Origin: Cystobasidiopsis lactophilus | Taxonomy: Eukaryota > Basidiomycota > Agaricostilbomycetes > Agaricostilbales > Chionosphaeraceae | DNA: 64,000 bases | Direction of reading: 5' to 3' | Assembly: GCA_001599975.1 (NCBI GenBank) | Contig: BCIO01000005.1 | Coordinates: 868,001-932,000, forward strand | Shown here: positions 1 through 10,726 of the stretch, one piece after another | Layout: every line of letters starts with the position of its first letter | How positions within the stretch are numbered: the first letter of the stretch is position 1 | The notes under the pieces: model-generated | The model's input: only the letters and a program-made list of their open reading frames with translations | What the model was told of the DNA's origin: nothing | Databases searched by the model: none | Translations under genes and position numbers: made by a program

Positions 1-1508
1 GAGTCGAAGACGTCCAGCCTTTATCACCCTCAACTTCCGCTTACTACGTTGACCTCACTTCCAACCCAGAGCGCTTCACCGGCTACGCTGGGCCCTCAGC
101 ATCGAAAGTCTGGAGGGCAATCTACGAAGAGAATTGCTTTGGGGCCAAGATCAACTTTCAAGATCCCACCCGCGGCTCCCAATCCGGTGGCGTGCCCTTT
201 GCCCACCTTGGACCTGGGCCACTAAACCCACTCTTTCAATCCCTGGCTGGACCAAGGGACGAAGCGGAGGAAGAGCAGTGCCTGGAGAAGCGCGTCTACT
301 ACCGCCTCATCTCTGGCTTGCACGCTTCCATCTCCATCCACATCTGCGACGAGTACCTCGACCAGTCTACCGGGCTTTGGTCCCCTAACTTAGACTGCTT
401 CATCTCCCGCATCGGCGAGCACCCGGAGAGGCTACAAAACGTCTACTTTGACTACGTCGTCTTCTTAAGAGCGTTGGGCAAAGCAGCGCCGTATTTGAAG
501 AACTACGACGTGTGCTCAGGGGATGAAGAGGAGGATGAACGGACGAAAGTGGCATTAGGGAAGCTGCTGGATCGAGCGGCTGGGTGTGAACCCACGTTCG
601 ACGAGACGGGCTTGTTTGCCGATGCACAATCTGCCGTGAGCCCGTTCCCTCCTCTCAGTGATCCAACATCATCTCACTTTCGTTTGTCGGGATCGGTCGC
701 AGGTGTTGAAAGAGGAATTCAAAGCCCACTTTCGGAACGTGTCTCGCATCATGGACTGCGTGGGGTGCGACAAGTGCCGCCTCTGGGGTGGCTTGCAGAT
801 CACTGGGCTTGGGACGGCGCTCAAGTTGCTGTTCGAAGCTCCGGACTGTTCACCCGGAACTAAAGATTGGTGAGGCGTTCTTTCTCACCTCAAAGTCTCG
901 TCAGCGGATGGTATTGATGCAAGTGGGTACTCCACAGCGGACTGGATTTGAAGAGGTCAGAAGTGGTCGCGTTCATCAACACGCTCAACCGCCTCTCCGA
1001 ATCGCTAGCGGCCATCGAGAAGTTCAGGCAGCTCTGGGCCGAGCGCCAAGCTGCCACCACTGCAACTAACTCCGGGGTAGTCAAAGCGGCAGAGGAAGTG
1101 GCGTCTGCTATTGATCAACTATCCCCACTAGCGCCGGTCGCACCAGAGGAGACGGTGTCGCCACCTCAAGAGTCGAAAGAGCCGCCCGTGGCAGCAAAAC
1201 CTCAGAGCATGGCTTTCGACCCAACCAAAATCCGGCCTCGAATGGCCATGCGGCCCCCTGGCCAACCTCAAGACTTCCCCAGCCGACCGCGCCGGTCCAA
1301 GCCGTCCTTCCCACCCCAAAAAGTCGGGCCTAACGTGTTCGCCCCCCGTGAGCCGGCGACGGACGAGCAGCTGGCCGAATTGGACGCCGGTGTGTGGTTA
1401 ATGAAGCTCGCCCAGGCGTGTCGGGAGTCGTTCAGAAAGTGCTTGAGCTATTTAACGGCGAGGCTGGGCCTCAAGGGAGAACTGGTCGCGGATCACAAGG
1501 AGCTTTAG
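1..1508 (+). CDS. ERO1: ERO1, endoplasmic reticulum thiol oxidase (5' end missing)
   Basis: Ero1 is the flavoprotein of the ER lumen that re-oxidises protein disulfide isomerase and so drives disulfide formation in secreted proteins. The frame is open from the window edge ([17 protein letters not shown]), so the signal peptide and first exon(s) lie outside. Exons read 1-633, about 703-869 and 938-1508, with introns starting GTGAGC and GTGAGG. The second exon carries the family signature [12 protein letters not shown] followed by [11 protein letters not shown]; the CxxCxxC cluster is the catalytic site. The third exon begins [19 protein letters not shown], another conserved Ero1 block, then a Pro-rich, poorly conserved stretch and a basic amphipathic end. 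The stop is at 1506-1508. It converges with the minus-strand gene whose stop lies 160 bp away. Identification is firm; the first intron boundaries are accurate to a few bases. Confidence 0.93.
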
Positions 1509-1668
1509 AGTGCCACCTGCTCCTACTATGCACACTATAGAGAGATTGTGGTTACACGAGAGAACGACTGTCTTTGCATGCTTTGCATTTTATAGAACCC
1601 AGACCCGCACGAATTTGGCACGAGGAAAGAAACTCCCTCTGGCGGAGCATACAAAGTCTTTGGGCCTT

Positions 1669-4155
1669 TCAAGTATAAGAAGTGCGACCTCGGTCTAACT
1701 GCTGCAACAAATCGAGGATCCGGCCTGTGTTGAGCGCGATAGGGACGTTGAAGGTGAGAGGTGGGAAGGTGAAGAGCGGCTCTGGTGAAGTGGCTGCTGG
1801 TGGCAAGGGGGCTTCCGTCGTTGGGAATTCCCCAGTGGCTACCTCAGGAACGACGGCAGGTGAGAGTGAAGCGATCTGTTGAGCTGGGGCTGGGGCTGGG
1901 GCTGGGGCTGGGGCTTGGGCCGGAGCTGGGGCAGGCGTGGAATGCTCGATGCCTTCCATCGAGATTGGTTGGTCTGTCGCGCCCAGATTGGGTAGCGATA
2001 AGGGCTGCTCTGGGCTGGAATCCAGGTCTGGTGGCCGGAGAGCCGATTCGAGTGCTGGCTGGGCTCCTGGCGGCAGGGACACGCCTTCGCCAAGCGACGG
2101 CGGCGGGAGGTCAGAGGAAGGTCGAAGTCGCTTGTGGGAGCCATTCGCAAGCTTTGCCACCTTATTGCTCTGCTCTTGATCGTCCTGGATTACAAACACA
2201 GAGAGTAAGTCTGAAGGCGCACCATGTGGCAAATTCGAGAACGTACATCGTCCTCAGTGACGCGCTTTCGCTTCTTCTTTTTCTTTTTCCCAGTCACAGA
2301 CCCAAAAGAAGAGGATGGCACCGCGATTTCGACCGTGACTTCTGTTTGGGAAAGCGGGGCGGAAGGCGGCGGAGACGGTGGGAGCGGCGGCAGGGCAGCA
2401 GCGGGGATGGCGGTCGAGCTCGTCCCGGCCTCGGGTTGCTGCGCATTGGAGTGCTGGGTCTGGAAGGGATCAACGTAGCCAGGGTCGCCAGGCAGCAGGA
2501 CAGCCGCCCCCAGCTCGCTGTTGTCGCCACTTGCAGAGAAGCTTGGGAACAGCGCGCCGGTGCTGAGGTCCGTCGGAGACGAGGTTTCCGCTGCGTCCAA
2601 GTCGACGGCCTTGCGGCCTCCTTTGGCCATCAGGGTCGGCCCAAGTGGCCCTCGACACTTCTTCACGTGGTCCGCAATGCCCTTGACGGTCTGATTGAAA
2701 GCCGAGCAGCGGGAGATCGGGCACTTGAACTTGCCATCCGGCTGGCGAGTCAAGGACATGGCGGTGGGAAGAAGCATGCCAACGCTGGGGTGAACAAGCG
2801 CTTCGGGCGCGTGGCGCTGATAGCGGTGGTTCGCCATGAACTCCGGCTTCATCGCTTTAGAACAGAGAGAACAGGGGATGGCAACCTGTTGGTCCTGGAG
2901 TAGCGCCTGCGAAACAGCGGCGCTTTCTTCCAGGTCGCCATCCAGAACATCTGGCACCGGCAGCTGAGTGGCGATGGCTTGACTTTCTTCCTCGGCTGCC
3001 GGAGCGGGCTGCTCCAAAGACTGGCCAGAGGAGAAGTTTGGTCTGGACGCATGTGATCCTGATTGCGACGTTGTGGTCTCGTCGGGGTCAACCAGAACAA
3101 GATTGGGGTTTTGGCTCGCCGCCAAGCGGAAGTCGGGAGCGCGCTGACCAGGGGGCGGTGGGACTTGCGAGGAAGGTACACTATTCGTGCTTGTGTCGGG
3201 ATTCGATGTTGTTGGGGATGCCGCAGCAGGTGCTAGGGCGTCGGATGAGTTGGACTCCAGTCCAACCACTTCGCCGTTTTCTGTTGGGCTCAAGATTTAG
3301 TCCACCGGCCTGATGCAGTACACAGAAGTCTCACCTATTCGCCTAAGGACTGCCCAGTCTGGGCCATTCCAGGCGTACGCAGCGGTTGTATTCGCCGGCG
3401 CCTTCTGCCATGCTAGCGCGATTCGCTCTTGCCGTTTCGCGGCCTTGGCAGTCTGGAACCAGCTACATATTGGGAAATGAGATCATCGTAGATACTCTAC
3501 GCAGACGGCGCGACTTACTCGCGCATGAGATCTTGCTTCCAGCGTATCAGCTTGTCCGAAGTGGAGGCCTCTTTGTCCACGTCAATCGGCGCCTCGTCCA
3601 CGCCGCCAATCAACCCAATCTCCTTCAAGTCAAGATATACGCGCAAGTCGTGGTCGGGAGGTATAAGCTGCCGGCTCTCTTCGTCCAGCCACGCCGGGCG
3701 AGCCCGTTGGTTTGTGCATGGTACCAGGCCAAAGCAAACCGAGTAGGACTGGACGGTCACCAGACTTCCCAGCACTTCTGTCACGCCTCTTCCATGAGCC
3801 GATATCCTGCAAGGCAATGTCAGCCAAGTTTAGAGCGTGAGGGGTTTCGACTTGCAGGCGATCTGATTTCCAGGCCTCGGGCGCAATCCGAGCTGGAATC
3901 CAGGCGTGCCCATCGATGATATCCAGCCATAACTCGGTATCTCGATACTTGTCTTTCTCCGGCCACTTGTACACCTGCAGAACCCGCACTATTTGGGCCC
4001 AAGGCTTTCAATGGCGTCTTGAGAAGTGAACGCACGCGCTTGGGAATCTGGATCTTCTTGCCCTGCCTTGTCCACTCTGGCCGCATCGCGGACCCGTGTT
4101 CCAGAGCGTAGTCTTCCAGATGGCGAGTGAGCCATGGCACCAGGGCAGCCTGCAT
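1669..4155 (-). CDS. Candidate shelterin TPP1/Est3-like OB-fold protein with Pro-rich, zinc-finger C-terminal part
   Basis: I join six exons (4155-4032, 3988-3856, 3806-3519, 3462-3335, 3280-2247, 2184-1669), all in phase, giving about 740 residues. The N-terminus reads MQAALVPWLTRHLEDYALEH, then RVLQVYKWPEKD, LWLDIIDGHAWIPARIAPEAW, GSLVTVQSYSVCFGLV and VYLDLKEIGLIGG. This order (PW-helix, VLQV strand, DG turn, L-x-V-x-x strand, final VYLDL strand) resembles the OB fold of TPP1/Tpz1/Est3, telomere proteins that recruit telomerase. The rest is Pro/Ser/Ala-rich with a C2H2-like unit (CSLCSKAM...HRYQRH), a second Cys/His pair (KCPISRC...HVKKC), a lysine run and an (AP)n tract. Read separately, the part below 3280 has no Met for over 150 codons, which supports a single gene. 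The intron 3855-3807 uses a GC donor (GCAAGT). Family assignment is inference; gene structure is better supported than function. Confidence 0.5.
1883..1933. repeat. GGGGCT hexamer tract inside coding sequence
   Basis: About five tandem GGGGCT units followed by decayed copies. On the minus strand they encode the Ala-Pro repeat near the C-terminus of the OB-fold gene. The G runs on the plus strand could form a G-quadruplex and the tract is a likely site of length polymorphism. Confidence 0.8.
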
Positions 4156-4373
4156 CTTTGTTGATTCGTGCCGGGCGCCTCGTTTTCCGGTCTCTAAACG
4201 CTAGTATCCTGCTCTTCGCCCCGAAACCATCCTGAGCTCCATATGGCGGCTTGAAACAAGACAACATGGGCTTCAGCATTGCTGCCAGAAAGCCTCCGAA
4301 AACGTGACCTGTCGCTCATTTTTGCTCCTCCAGAAATTTTTGTCGTCTGCTTTCGTTCAGCCAGCCCGCCAAT

Positions 4374-5957
4374 ATGAACATGGATGAAGGGCCCTCTAAG
4401 CCACCAGAAGTACGACCGTTAACGCCAACTGGATTCCCCGAGCCGTACTACTGGGAGAGGCCGAAAACTTCCAAGCTCTACCGCTTTTTTGGTTTGGAGA
4501 CGGCGCACTCCATCATCAAATGGCGGCCGAAAGGATTGCCTGGCCCCAAGATGTCTGCTTTCGTCTTGACTGTGACGGCTGTGGTTGGTGGGTACGCGTA
4601 CGACCGCCGGGAAGCCAAGCGCATCCAAAAGGCGTACAAGGACCAAGTCAAGTGGATGTCGGAGCAGCAGATTTCTTGGAAGGAGGACAACGAGGACAGG
4701 ATAGATGTCTACGCATCTAGGGTGCCGGAGGATACAGAGTCGGAGCGGCCTATCATCTTCTTCAAAAAATATGTCAAGGTGAGCGGGCTGCTCCAGTTGC
4801 CGCTTCCGCCCTCGTTTCTGACGCCTACCGACTACAGCCGATCCTGCTTGCAGCTGGGTTTGACTACACATTTACGGCAGGCCAAATCCCTGGCTCGATA
4901 GGCCGGATCCTGCTGGCTCGATTCAAGCTCGACCGGCTCGAGCGGTCAGCTAACATTCCTGCTCCCACTGCTGAACGACCACCACGAGGTCTCGTCTTTG
5001 TTGGCCGGAATACACTCAAAGAGTACCTCTGGGCGTTGAAGAAAGGCTACTTGGACGAGATTGACCTCGACCGAGAGATGAAGATTGCGGAGGGCGACCT
5101 GGAGGACGTTGAAACGCAAGAGCTGGCTGTGTTGCTGGACCAAGACGGGGTCTTTCTTCCACAAGTCTCGGCACCACCGATGGACCCCGAAGCGCCGCCA
5201 CCGCGGATGTTGCCTGAAGGCCAGCTGGTCCCACCGCAACCCCCTCTCCTAACGATTCCGTATGCGCATCCGTTGGGTACGGTCGCTTTTTGGCCACGCA
5301 AACTCGCTACATGGCTTTTTGGCGAGCGCGCCCGGGCCAAAGCGGGTGGTGAAGCCGCACTCACCCTCATCGCTGGCTCCTCCCGGCCATTCGAGCCACC
5401 GCCGTCTTCCTATGCACCGGGGCTCTTCAATGAGCAGCAAGAGATGGGACGCGAATGGACCACATCGGAGGGAAAGATGGCGGTGCCGAAGAGCGATCCG
5501 GTGTGGTACGCGCAGGCCACCGGGAGCAAGGACTTGGACGTGGACCTTGAGGGCGAGCGGTTCATTACAAAGGTGAGGAGGGTTTTAGTTTAACAATTAC
5601 TTCGATTTTGATCCCCGTCCGCAGAACTTCAAGAAGGCGCCCGAGTCGTTGGCCAACTCTCGAAAGTATCACTACAACGAGCTGGCAGACAAATTGACGC
5701 TGGCGCGCAATCTTGAGTCGGGAGAAGTAATGCCAACGAAGGAGCAGGTTGCCGACCCGCCGCCAACAGAAGAGAAGCTGCACGCGGAGAGGCTCAGGCG
5801 GGAGAAGACGTGGCGGCGGGAGGAGCAAGGATTTCGCCTCATTCGGCAAGGTAGCGGTATCACTTGGGACGACCGCTTTGGAGATGCGCTAAGGGTTTAC
5901 GAGCAAGGGGCGCCCTTGCCGCAAAGGCCAGATGAAGCATCTTTCCATGTAGAATAG
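4374..5957 (+). CDS. TIM54: TIM54, subunit of the mitochondrial TIM22 carrier translocase
   Basis: Tim54 is an inner-membrane subunit of the TIM22 complex that inserts carrier proteins. Three exons (4374-4778, 4838-5572, 5625-5957) splice in phase with introns of 59 and 52 nt. The protein starts MNMDEG, carries a family-type N-terminal block (KWRPKGLPGPKMSAFVLTV followed by AYDRREAKRIQKAY) with one membrane segment, then the intermembrane-space region with FKKYVKPILLAAGFDYTF and the characteristic GLVFVGRNTLKEYLWALK. The C-terminus is highly charged. Length (about 490 residues) suits the family. It is transcribed divergently from the OB-fold gene across a 218-bp gap and converges on HFM1, whose stop is only 23 bp away, so the 3' ends probably overlap. 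Confidence 0.9.
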
Positions 5958-5980
5958 CTATAATACAATCCATCCCATCA

Positions 5981-8900
5981 TCACTCCACCACGAGCACGT
6001 TCTGCTCCAGCCAGCTCAGAAAGTCGCTGATTCTCATGTCCCCTTCCTCCTTCTCTTCGTCTTGGGCGGCGACATATGCTTCTGGCTGAGGGCTGGGCTC
6101 CGCTGGGCTGCCAACGGGAGGGGCGACGTCTTCGGCATCAGATGCCAACTCGTCCACTTCTTCCTCAAGCACGTCCGGACGAACTGGCTCTGAATCGAGT
6201 GTCTCGGAGCGTTTGGATTTTTTGAGAGGTGGCGAAGCGCCCTCGACCGAAGACGAGTCCAGATCGATAGGTGAAGCCTTGCGCTTCTTCGTATCTCCCA
6301 AAGGCGGGCCGGCAAAGCCATTGTCGCTGATGGGGGACGGCGACGCAGTGGCGAACAAGGGCCCGCGGCCGGGTGAGCTTCCGGTGGGATGCGCGGCCAC
6401 AGCCTGCCGCGTCTTTTGCACTTGCGCACGGTCGGGCAGGCGAGATGCGGTGACGGTCGAGGTCTTGGAAGCTTTGGCGCTGGCCAGGAAGTCATCTATC
6501 GTGTTGCTTTTCTTCGCCTTCTTGGTTGGATCCTTCTTTGACGTTTTGGACTTTCGCTTTCGCGCTGCGTCTTCTGCCTCAACAACCAAATTCCTGAAAA
6601 CAAAGTGCACTCAGCTCACTGGTGATAGCAGCAAACTCGTCGCTGTCAGTACCAGAATCGTCCGCGGCAACAACAGGGGCTTTGGTAGCGTTGATCTTTG
6701 CCTTGGGCGCTTTGAGAGTGCCAAGCCGGCAGCACATGTGACGACAGGAAGATCGATCTTTGCAGGTGTGGCCGCAGCGGTAGTTGCCGTTGGGCAAACG
6801 TTCAGGCTCGGCGGGTGCCTGAGCAAGACCTGCTTTCGCTTTCGCTTGGGGCTTGAGGGGAGCCGGCGCGGGAGCTGGGCAAACGTTGTGGGCGAAAAAA
6901 CTAGGTCACCGCAAGCTCAATCACTTACAGCGCAAGTCAAAACTTTCGGCGTCAGATCCGCCCGGCTCGTCGGCCACGGTCATATCCTCGTCGTTGGCAG
7001 CGGTGGACAGTGGAGCAGTCGGGTACTCGGAGCGATCAATGCCAGGAGTTAGAACAGCTTTCATTTCGATGCCTGCAAAGTGCTCGCAGCTGATGAGGCC
7101 GACGATCTTTTGGCTCGGTTTGACCAAGCGCGCTTGGACGTTGTAGGCCTTGTCTTTGGCGAGTAGGGAGGTCAGTGCGATCCGTCGAAAGTCGACGAAA
7201 GCGTGGTCACTTGTCAGGATCAAGATGGTCGCCGAGGCTTTGGCTGGAAAGACAGGCTTTGGGTCGGACTGCAGGGAGACCTCCACACCAACGGTGGCCG
7301 TAACGCATGCAGCCTCTACTCGATAGCTTGACAGTTCGAGCTCGATGGAGAAAGCGGGAAAAGAGCGAGCCTGGTCGCAAAGCTTGGTGCCGAACGGAGG
7401 ATTGCGGTTCAACATCAGCTCGACCTGGCGAGGCTTCAACTTGGCAAGATCCAGGACATCGAGGACGCCCTTCTCGGTGAAGGCTTTGATGCTTTTCTCG
7501 CCAACACCATGTAGTTGTCGCAGTGTCGAAGGGCCGTGGTCCCAACATTTGGCGGACACGCAGCGCAGGAGCTCCAACGCGGATTTGAGCGTCAGGGCGT
7601 CTTGGCGCTCCAAGGCGAGTTCAACGACGCTTCTGATGATGCGTGGCATGTCCTTGAAGATCAAAGCGGACTGCACGGTGGGCGAAGTGACATCGGCGGG
7701 CGCGTCGTTCATCAGGTCCGTCATCGGAATTTGTGCGCAAACAACCTGGACGAGCATGGCCACCTTGTCGGCCGTGGTCTGCACCTTGGCGACGGGGAAC
7801 CTGATCTCTGGGCGCTTGCCGATCTGGGTGTAGACTGATTTTTCGCCGGCACGGATGCGAAGCGAGTCAAACTCTCGCGCGCTCGACACGGCGAGCAAGA
7901 CGGTTTTGACGTCGGCGTGGTCGAGTGCAGAAAAAATCTTGAACGTTTCGTGCGAGATGCAATAGCGGCTCATGATGCTGCCGAGGGCGGTCGGCTCCAG
8001 GTCTTCGGTCGATGCTTCGCCGCCGATGGATTGGCACAAACCTTCTTTGTGCAGCAGCTCGATGTGATCGACAACGAGCTCCTCGAGCCTTTGGTCTGGG
8101 GTTTGCATGCCGTTGCCAACGATACCGTAGTATGAAGGTTTCTTCTTGATGCGAATGGCCAGGAAACTGGAACGAAGCCACTGCAAGGCGCTTTCCTTGG
8201 AGGTGATCGTCTGCAGGGCGATCTCTGAGTTGATGTGCTCGAAGAGTTGCTTGTGGAGAGCGCTCTCTGGGGGTGTCAAATTTGTGAGCGATCGGAACCC
8301 TGTGTTGCGAAGTGGTCGAGCAAACCCAGGACAGTCTTAGACTCGAGCAGGCCTTCGTAGTGCTGCTTCTTGTCAAGAGTGGTGAGCACGACGGCGCAGC
8401 CATGCGTATCAAACGCTGGGCGGCCAGCACGGCCGATGGCTTGCAGGACCTGGTTTCGATCTGTCAGCTCGCGAGAGAAGTCGAAGCCAATAAGGATCAG
8501 GCCACCTCGGTGTCAGAGTACGCGACAGAGCCGCCGCGCATGGGATCCCAGTGCTGAGTGCCTCTCAGGATCACGAGGCGAGCAGGCAGGTTGACTCCCG
8601 TGGCCAAAGTGGAAGTTGCGCAAAGGACCGACAGAGCGCCGGTCAAGAAGGCTTGTTCGACCGTCTTGCGGTCCTCTGCGGAGAGGCCTGCGTGGTGAAA
8701 AGCGATTCCGAGCTCCGCCAGGGGTTTAAGGGTCTTGTCGGTGAATTTGAGGTTCTTTCGTGAGGCGCGAAGCGTCCATGGCAGGCTGGCGCCAGACTTG
8801 GCTTGCAGAGCTTTGTAGTCCTTGGCCAGTTGTTCCGCTGCTTGCGTGCATGCCTTTCTGTGTGGCCCAAGAAAGCAAATATCAAGTGATCGGTCGCGGA

Positions 8901-10501
8901 TGCTGACTAGCTGGGCTCTCACCGGATGTTGCTGCAAAATTCGACATCAAGCTTGAGACGAGCAGCCCATCAGGCTGTCCATAAGCACCTACCAAAATAT
9001 CAGAGTTGGTTTTCCGTCGCTGTGCTTGACGATGTGGTCCATCAGCTTGTAGTTCAGCGTGTTGTTGAACACGAAGTCGTTTTTGGCCTGCAGGGGATAG
9101 CCGTAGACGAACCTGAGAGCGCTCTTGCCATGAAAGACTGACGTCAAATATAGAGCAATGGAAGGAGCCTACTTTTTCAACGGACAAGGCCGAAAGCGCT
9201 CGCCGAAGACTTGGACCTTGGCGGAGGTGCTGTGGCGCCCGCCCAACCAGCTTGCAATGTCATCCGTGTTTGGGGCGGTAGCCGTGCAGGCCAGGAATCT
9301 GATGTTGGTGGCGATGACCTTCAGACGGGAGACCACCACTTCAAGCGTGGCGCCTCGGTCTTCTGACAGAATGTGGCACTCGTCAATGCAGATGAGCCGG
9401 AGCTTGCTGAGCAGCTTGCTCTTGCCGATCTGCAGGTTGCGGGTGCTGACATCCAGCTTCTCTGGCGTGGTGATGACGATCTGCGCTTGCTTGACAGCCT
9501 TGAAATCGCTGGCCGAGGTATCGCCAGTCAGCTCCGCGCAAGAGATGCCGAGAGTGCCAAAGGCTTTGGACCAGGCCTCGTACTTCTCGGCGCACAAGGA
9601 CTTGGTAGGGGCGATATAGACGATCTGGGCCTCGCTCTCGTCTTGGAGCTGCTTGAGAATGGCCAACTCGAATAGGACCGTTTTGCCAGCCCCAGTGGGT
9701 GCGGTCACCACCACGTTTTCATCAGACTTGAAGATGGTGTCGAAACAGGCGGACTGCATCGAATTGAAGGTGCCGAATTTGAAGAGGCGTCGGTATTGGC
9801 CGGGGAGAGCCGACACCGGCACCAAGACGACACCGGTGCCTCGAGGAGCCACTGGTGGAGTGGGTGCCGTTTGAGCAACAGGCGTCTTGTCACGGGAGGC
9901 AGCTGGCGTTCTTCGTGAGCTTGCACCTAGCGCACAAGTTTAAGGGCGCGGTCCTACCCTCAATGCCTTCAAACTCGCGCAGGATCTCTTCATCCTCCAG
10001 CTCGTCCCACATGTCGGCGTCGTCGGCTACTTTGTTCGGCACTGTGCGCTGAGACTGAGCAAGAAGGGGCGTCGAATCTGAAGGCGCACGCAGAGGAGGC
10101 GCAGAGGGCGTGACGACTTGGGTTTTGGGCAAGACCACGCGCCTCAGTGGCTGAAAGACGGGCTTGGGCGGCCTGGATGCCTGGAGGCCGGGTGCCTGTC
10201 GAGTCAAGGTCTGATGAAAGCTCCGGACATCAAGCTCAGGCGCCCGTCTGGCGGTGGCTTGGAAGGCGAAGGCTCCTGGCGCGCGGAAGCTGTCACTGCT
10301 TTCCAGGCGCTCTTCTTGGGCATCGTAAGCTTGCCAAGGCGTGTGTGACTCCGAGAAAGGCCTCAAGAGTGTGTCTTGCCCGGCGAGGTCCTCCGGGAAG
10401 TCGGGAAGGTAAGGGTTTGACAGGTCTTGTTGATTGTGCGCTTGTTGGTCGAAATTGCCGGTTGCGAAACGAAACGGCTGCTGGAGATTGGATCGAAACA
10501 T
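5981..10501 (-). CDS. HFM1: HFM1/MER3, meiotic crossover DNA helicase
   Basis: A Ski2-like superfamily 2 helicase that promotes meiotic crossovers. Eight exons were placed: 10501-9958, 9902-9173, 9112-8993, about 8902-8506, 8449-8326, 8266-6929, 6874-6637, 6593-5981. Motif I is [16 protein letters not shown], motif [17 protein letters not shown], then [28 protein letters not shown] and motif [23 protein letters not shown] winged-helix/Sec63 region follows ([16 protein letters not shown]) with a helix-hairpin-helix ([12 protein letters not shown]). The HFM1-type C-terminal zinc knuckle is [13 protein letters not shown]...CRHMCC, and then a basic, low-complexity tail. Two introns start GTTTGC rather than GTRNGT. 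The junction 8992/8903 is the least certain. All helicase motifs are intact, so the organism probably has a working meiotic programme. Confidence 0.92.
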
Positions 10502-10726
10502 GGTTGCAAGGTGGTGCGAGGCTGGCGCCTGCGACGGCTGCGAAGAAACGACTGACAGCTCGATGTTTGGGAAGAAAGCCTGAGGTCGGTGTGAAGTCCG
10601 TCCACGGCGACTTTTTCAGCCCCGAAAGTGACAAAAGGTCGCCCAGAACTCTCACTAGTCAGTGAGTGTAGACTGTGTCTCAAGAGCTAAATCTCTTCTC
10701 CTTCTGAATTCACGCTGGGTTTGCTT

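Noticed and set aside
1510-1698. Small plus-strand frame behind ERO1
   Set aside because: Lies in the ERO1 3' region, short, with no family resemblance.
2190-3293. Separate zinc-finger gene on the minus strand
   Set aside because: It has no Met codon for over 150 codons and follows a stop that lies inside a well-formed intron (3281-3334) of the upstream OB-fold gene; one gene explains both.
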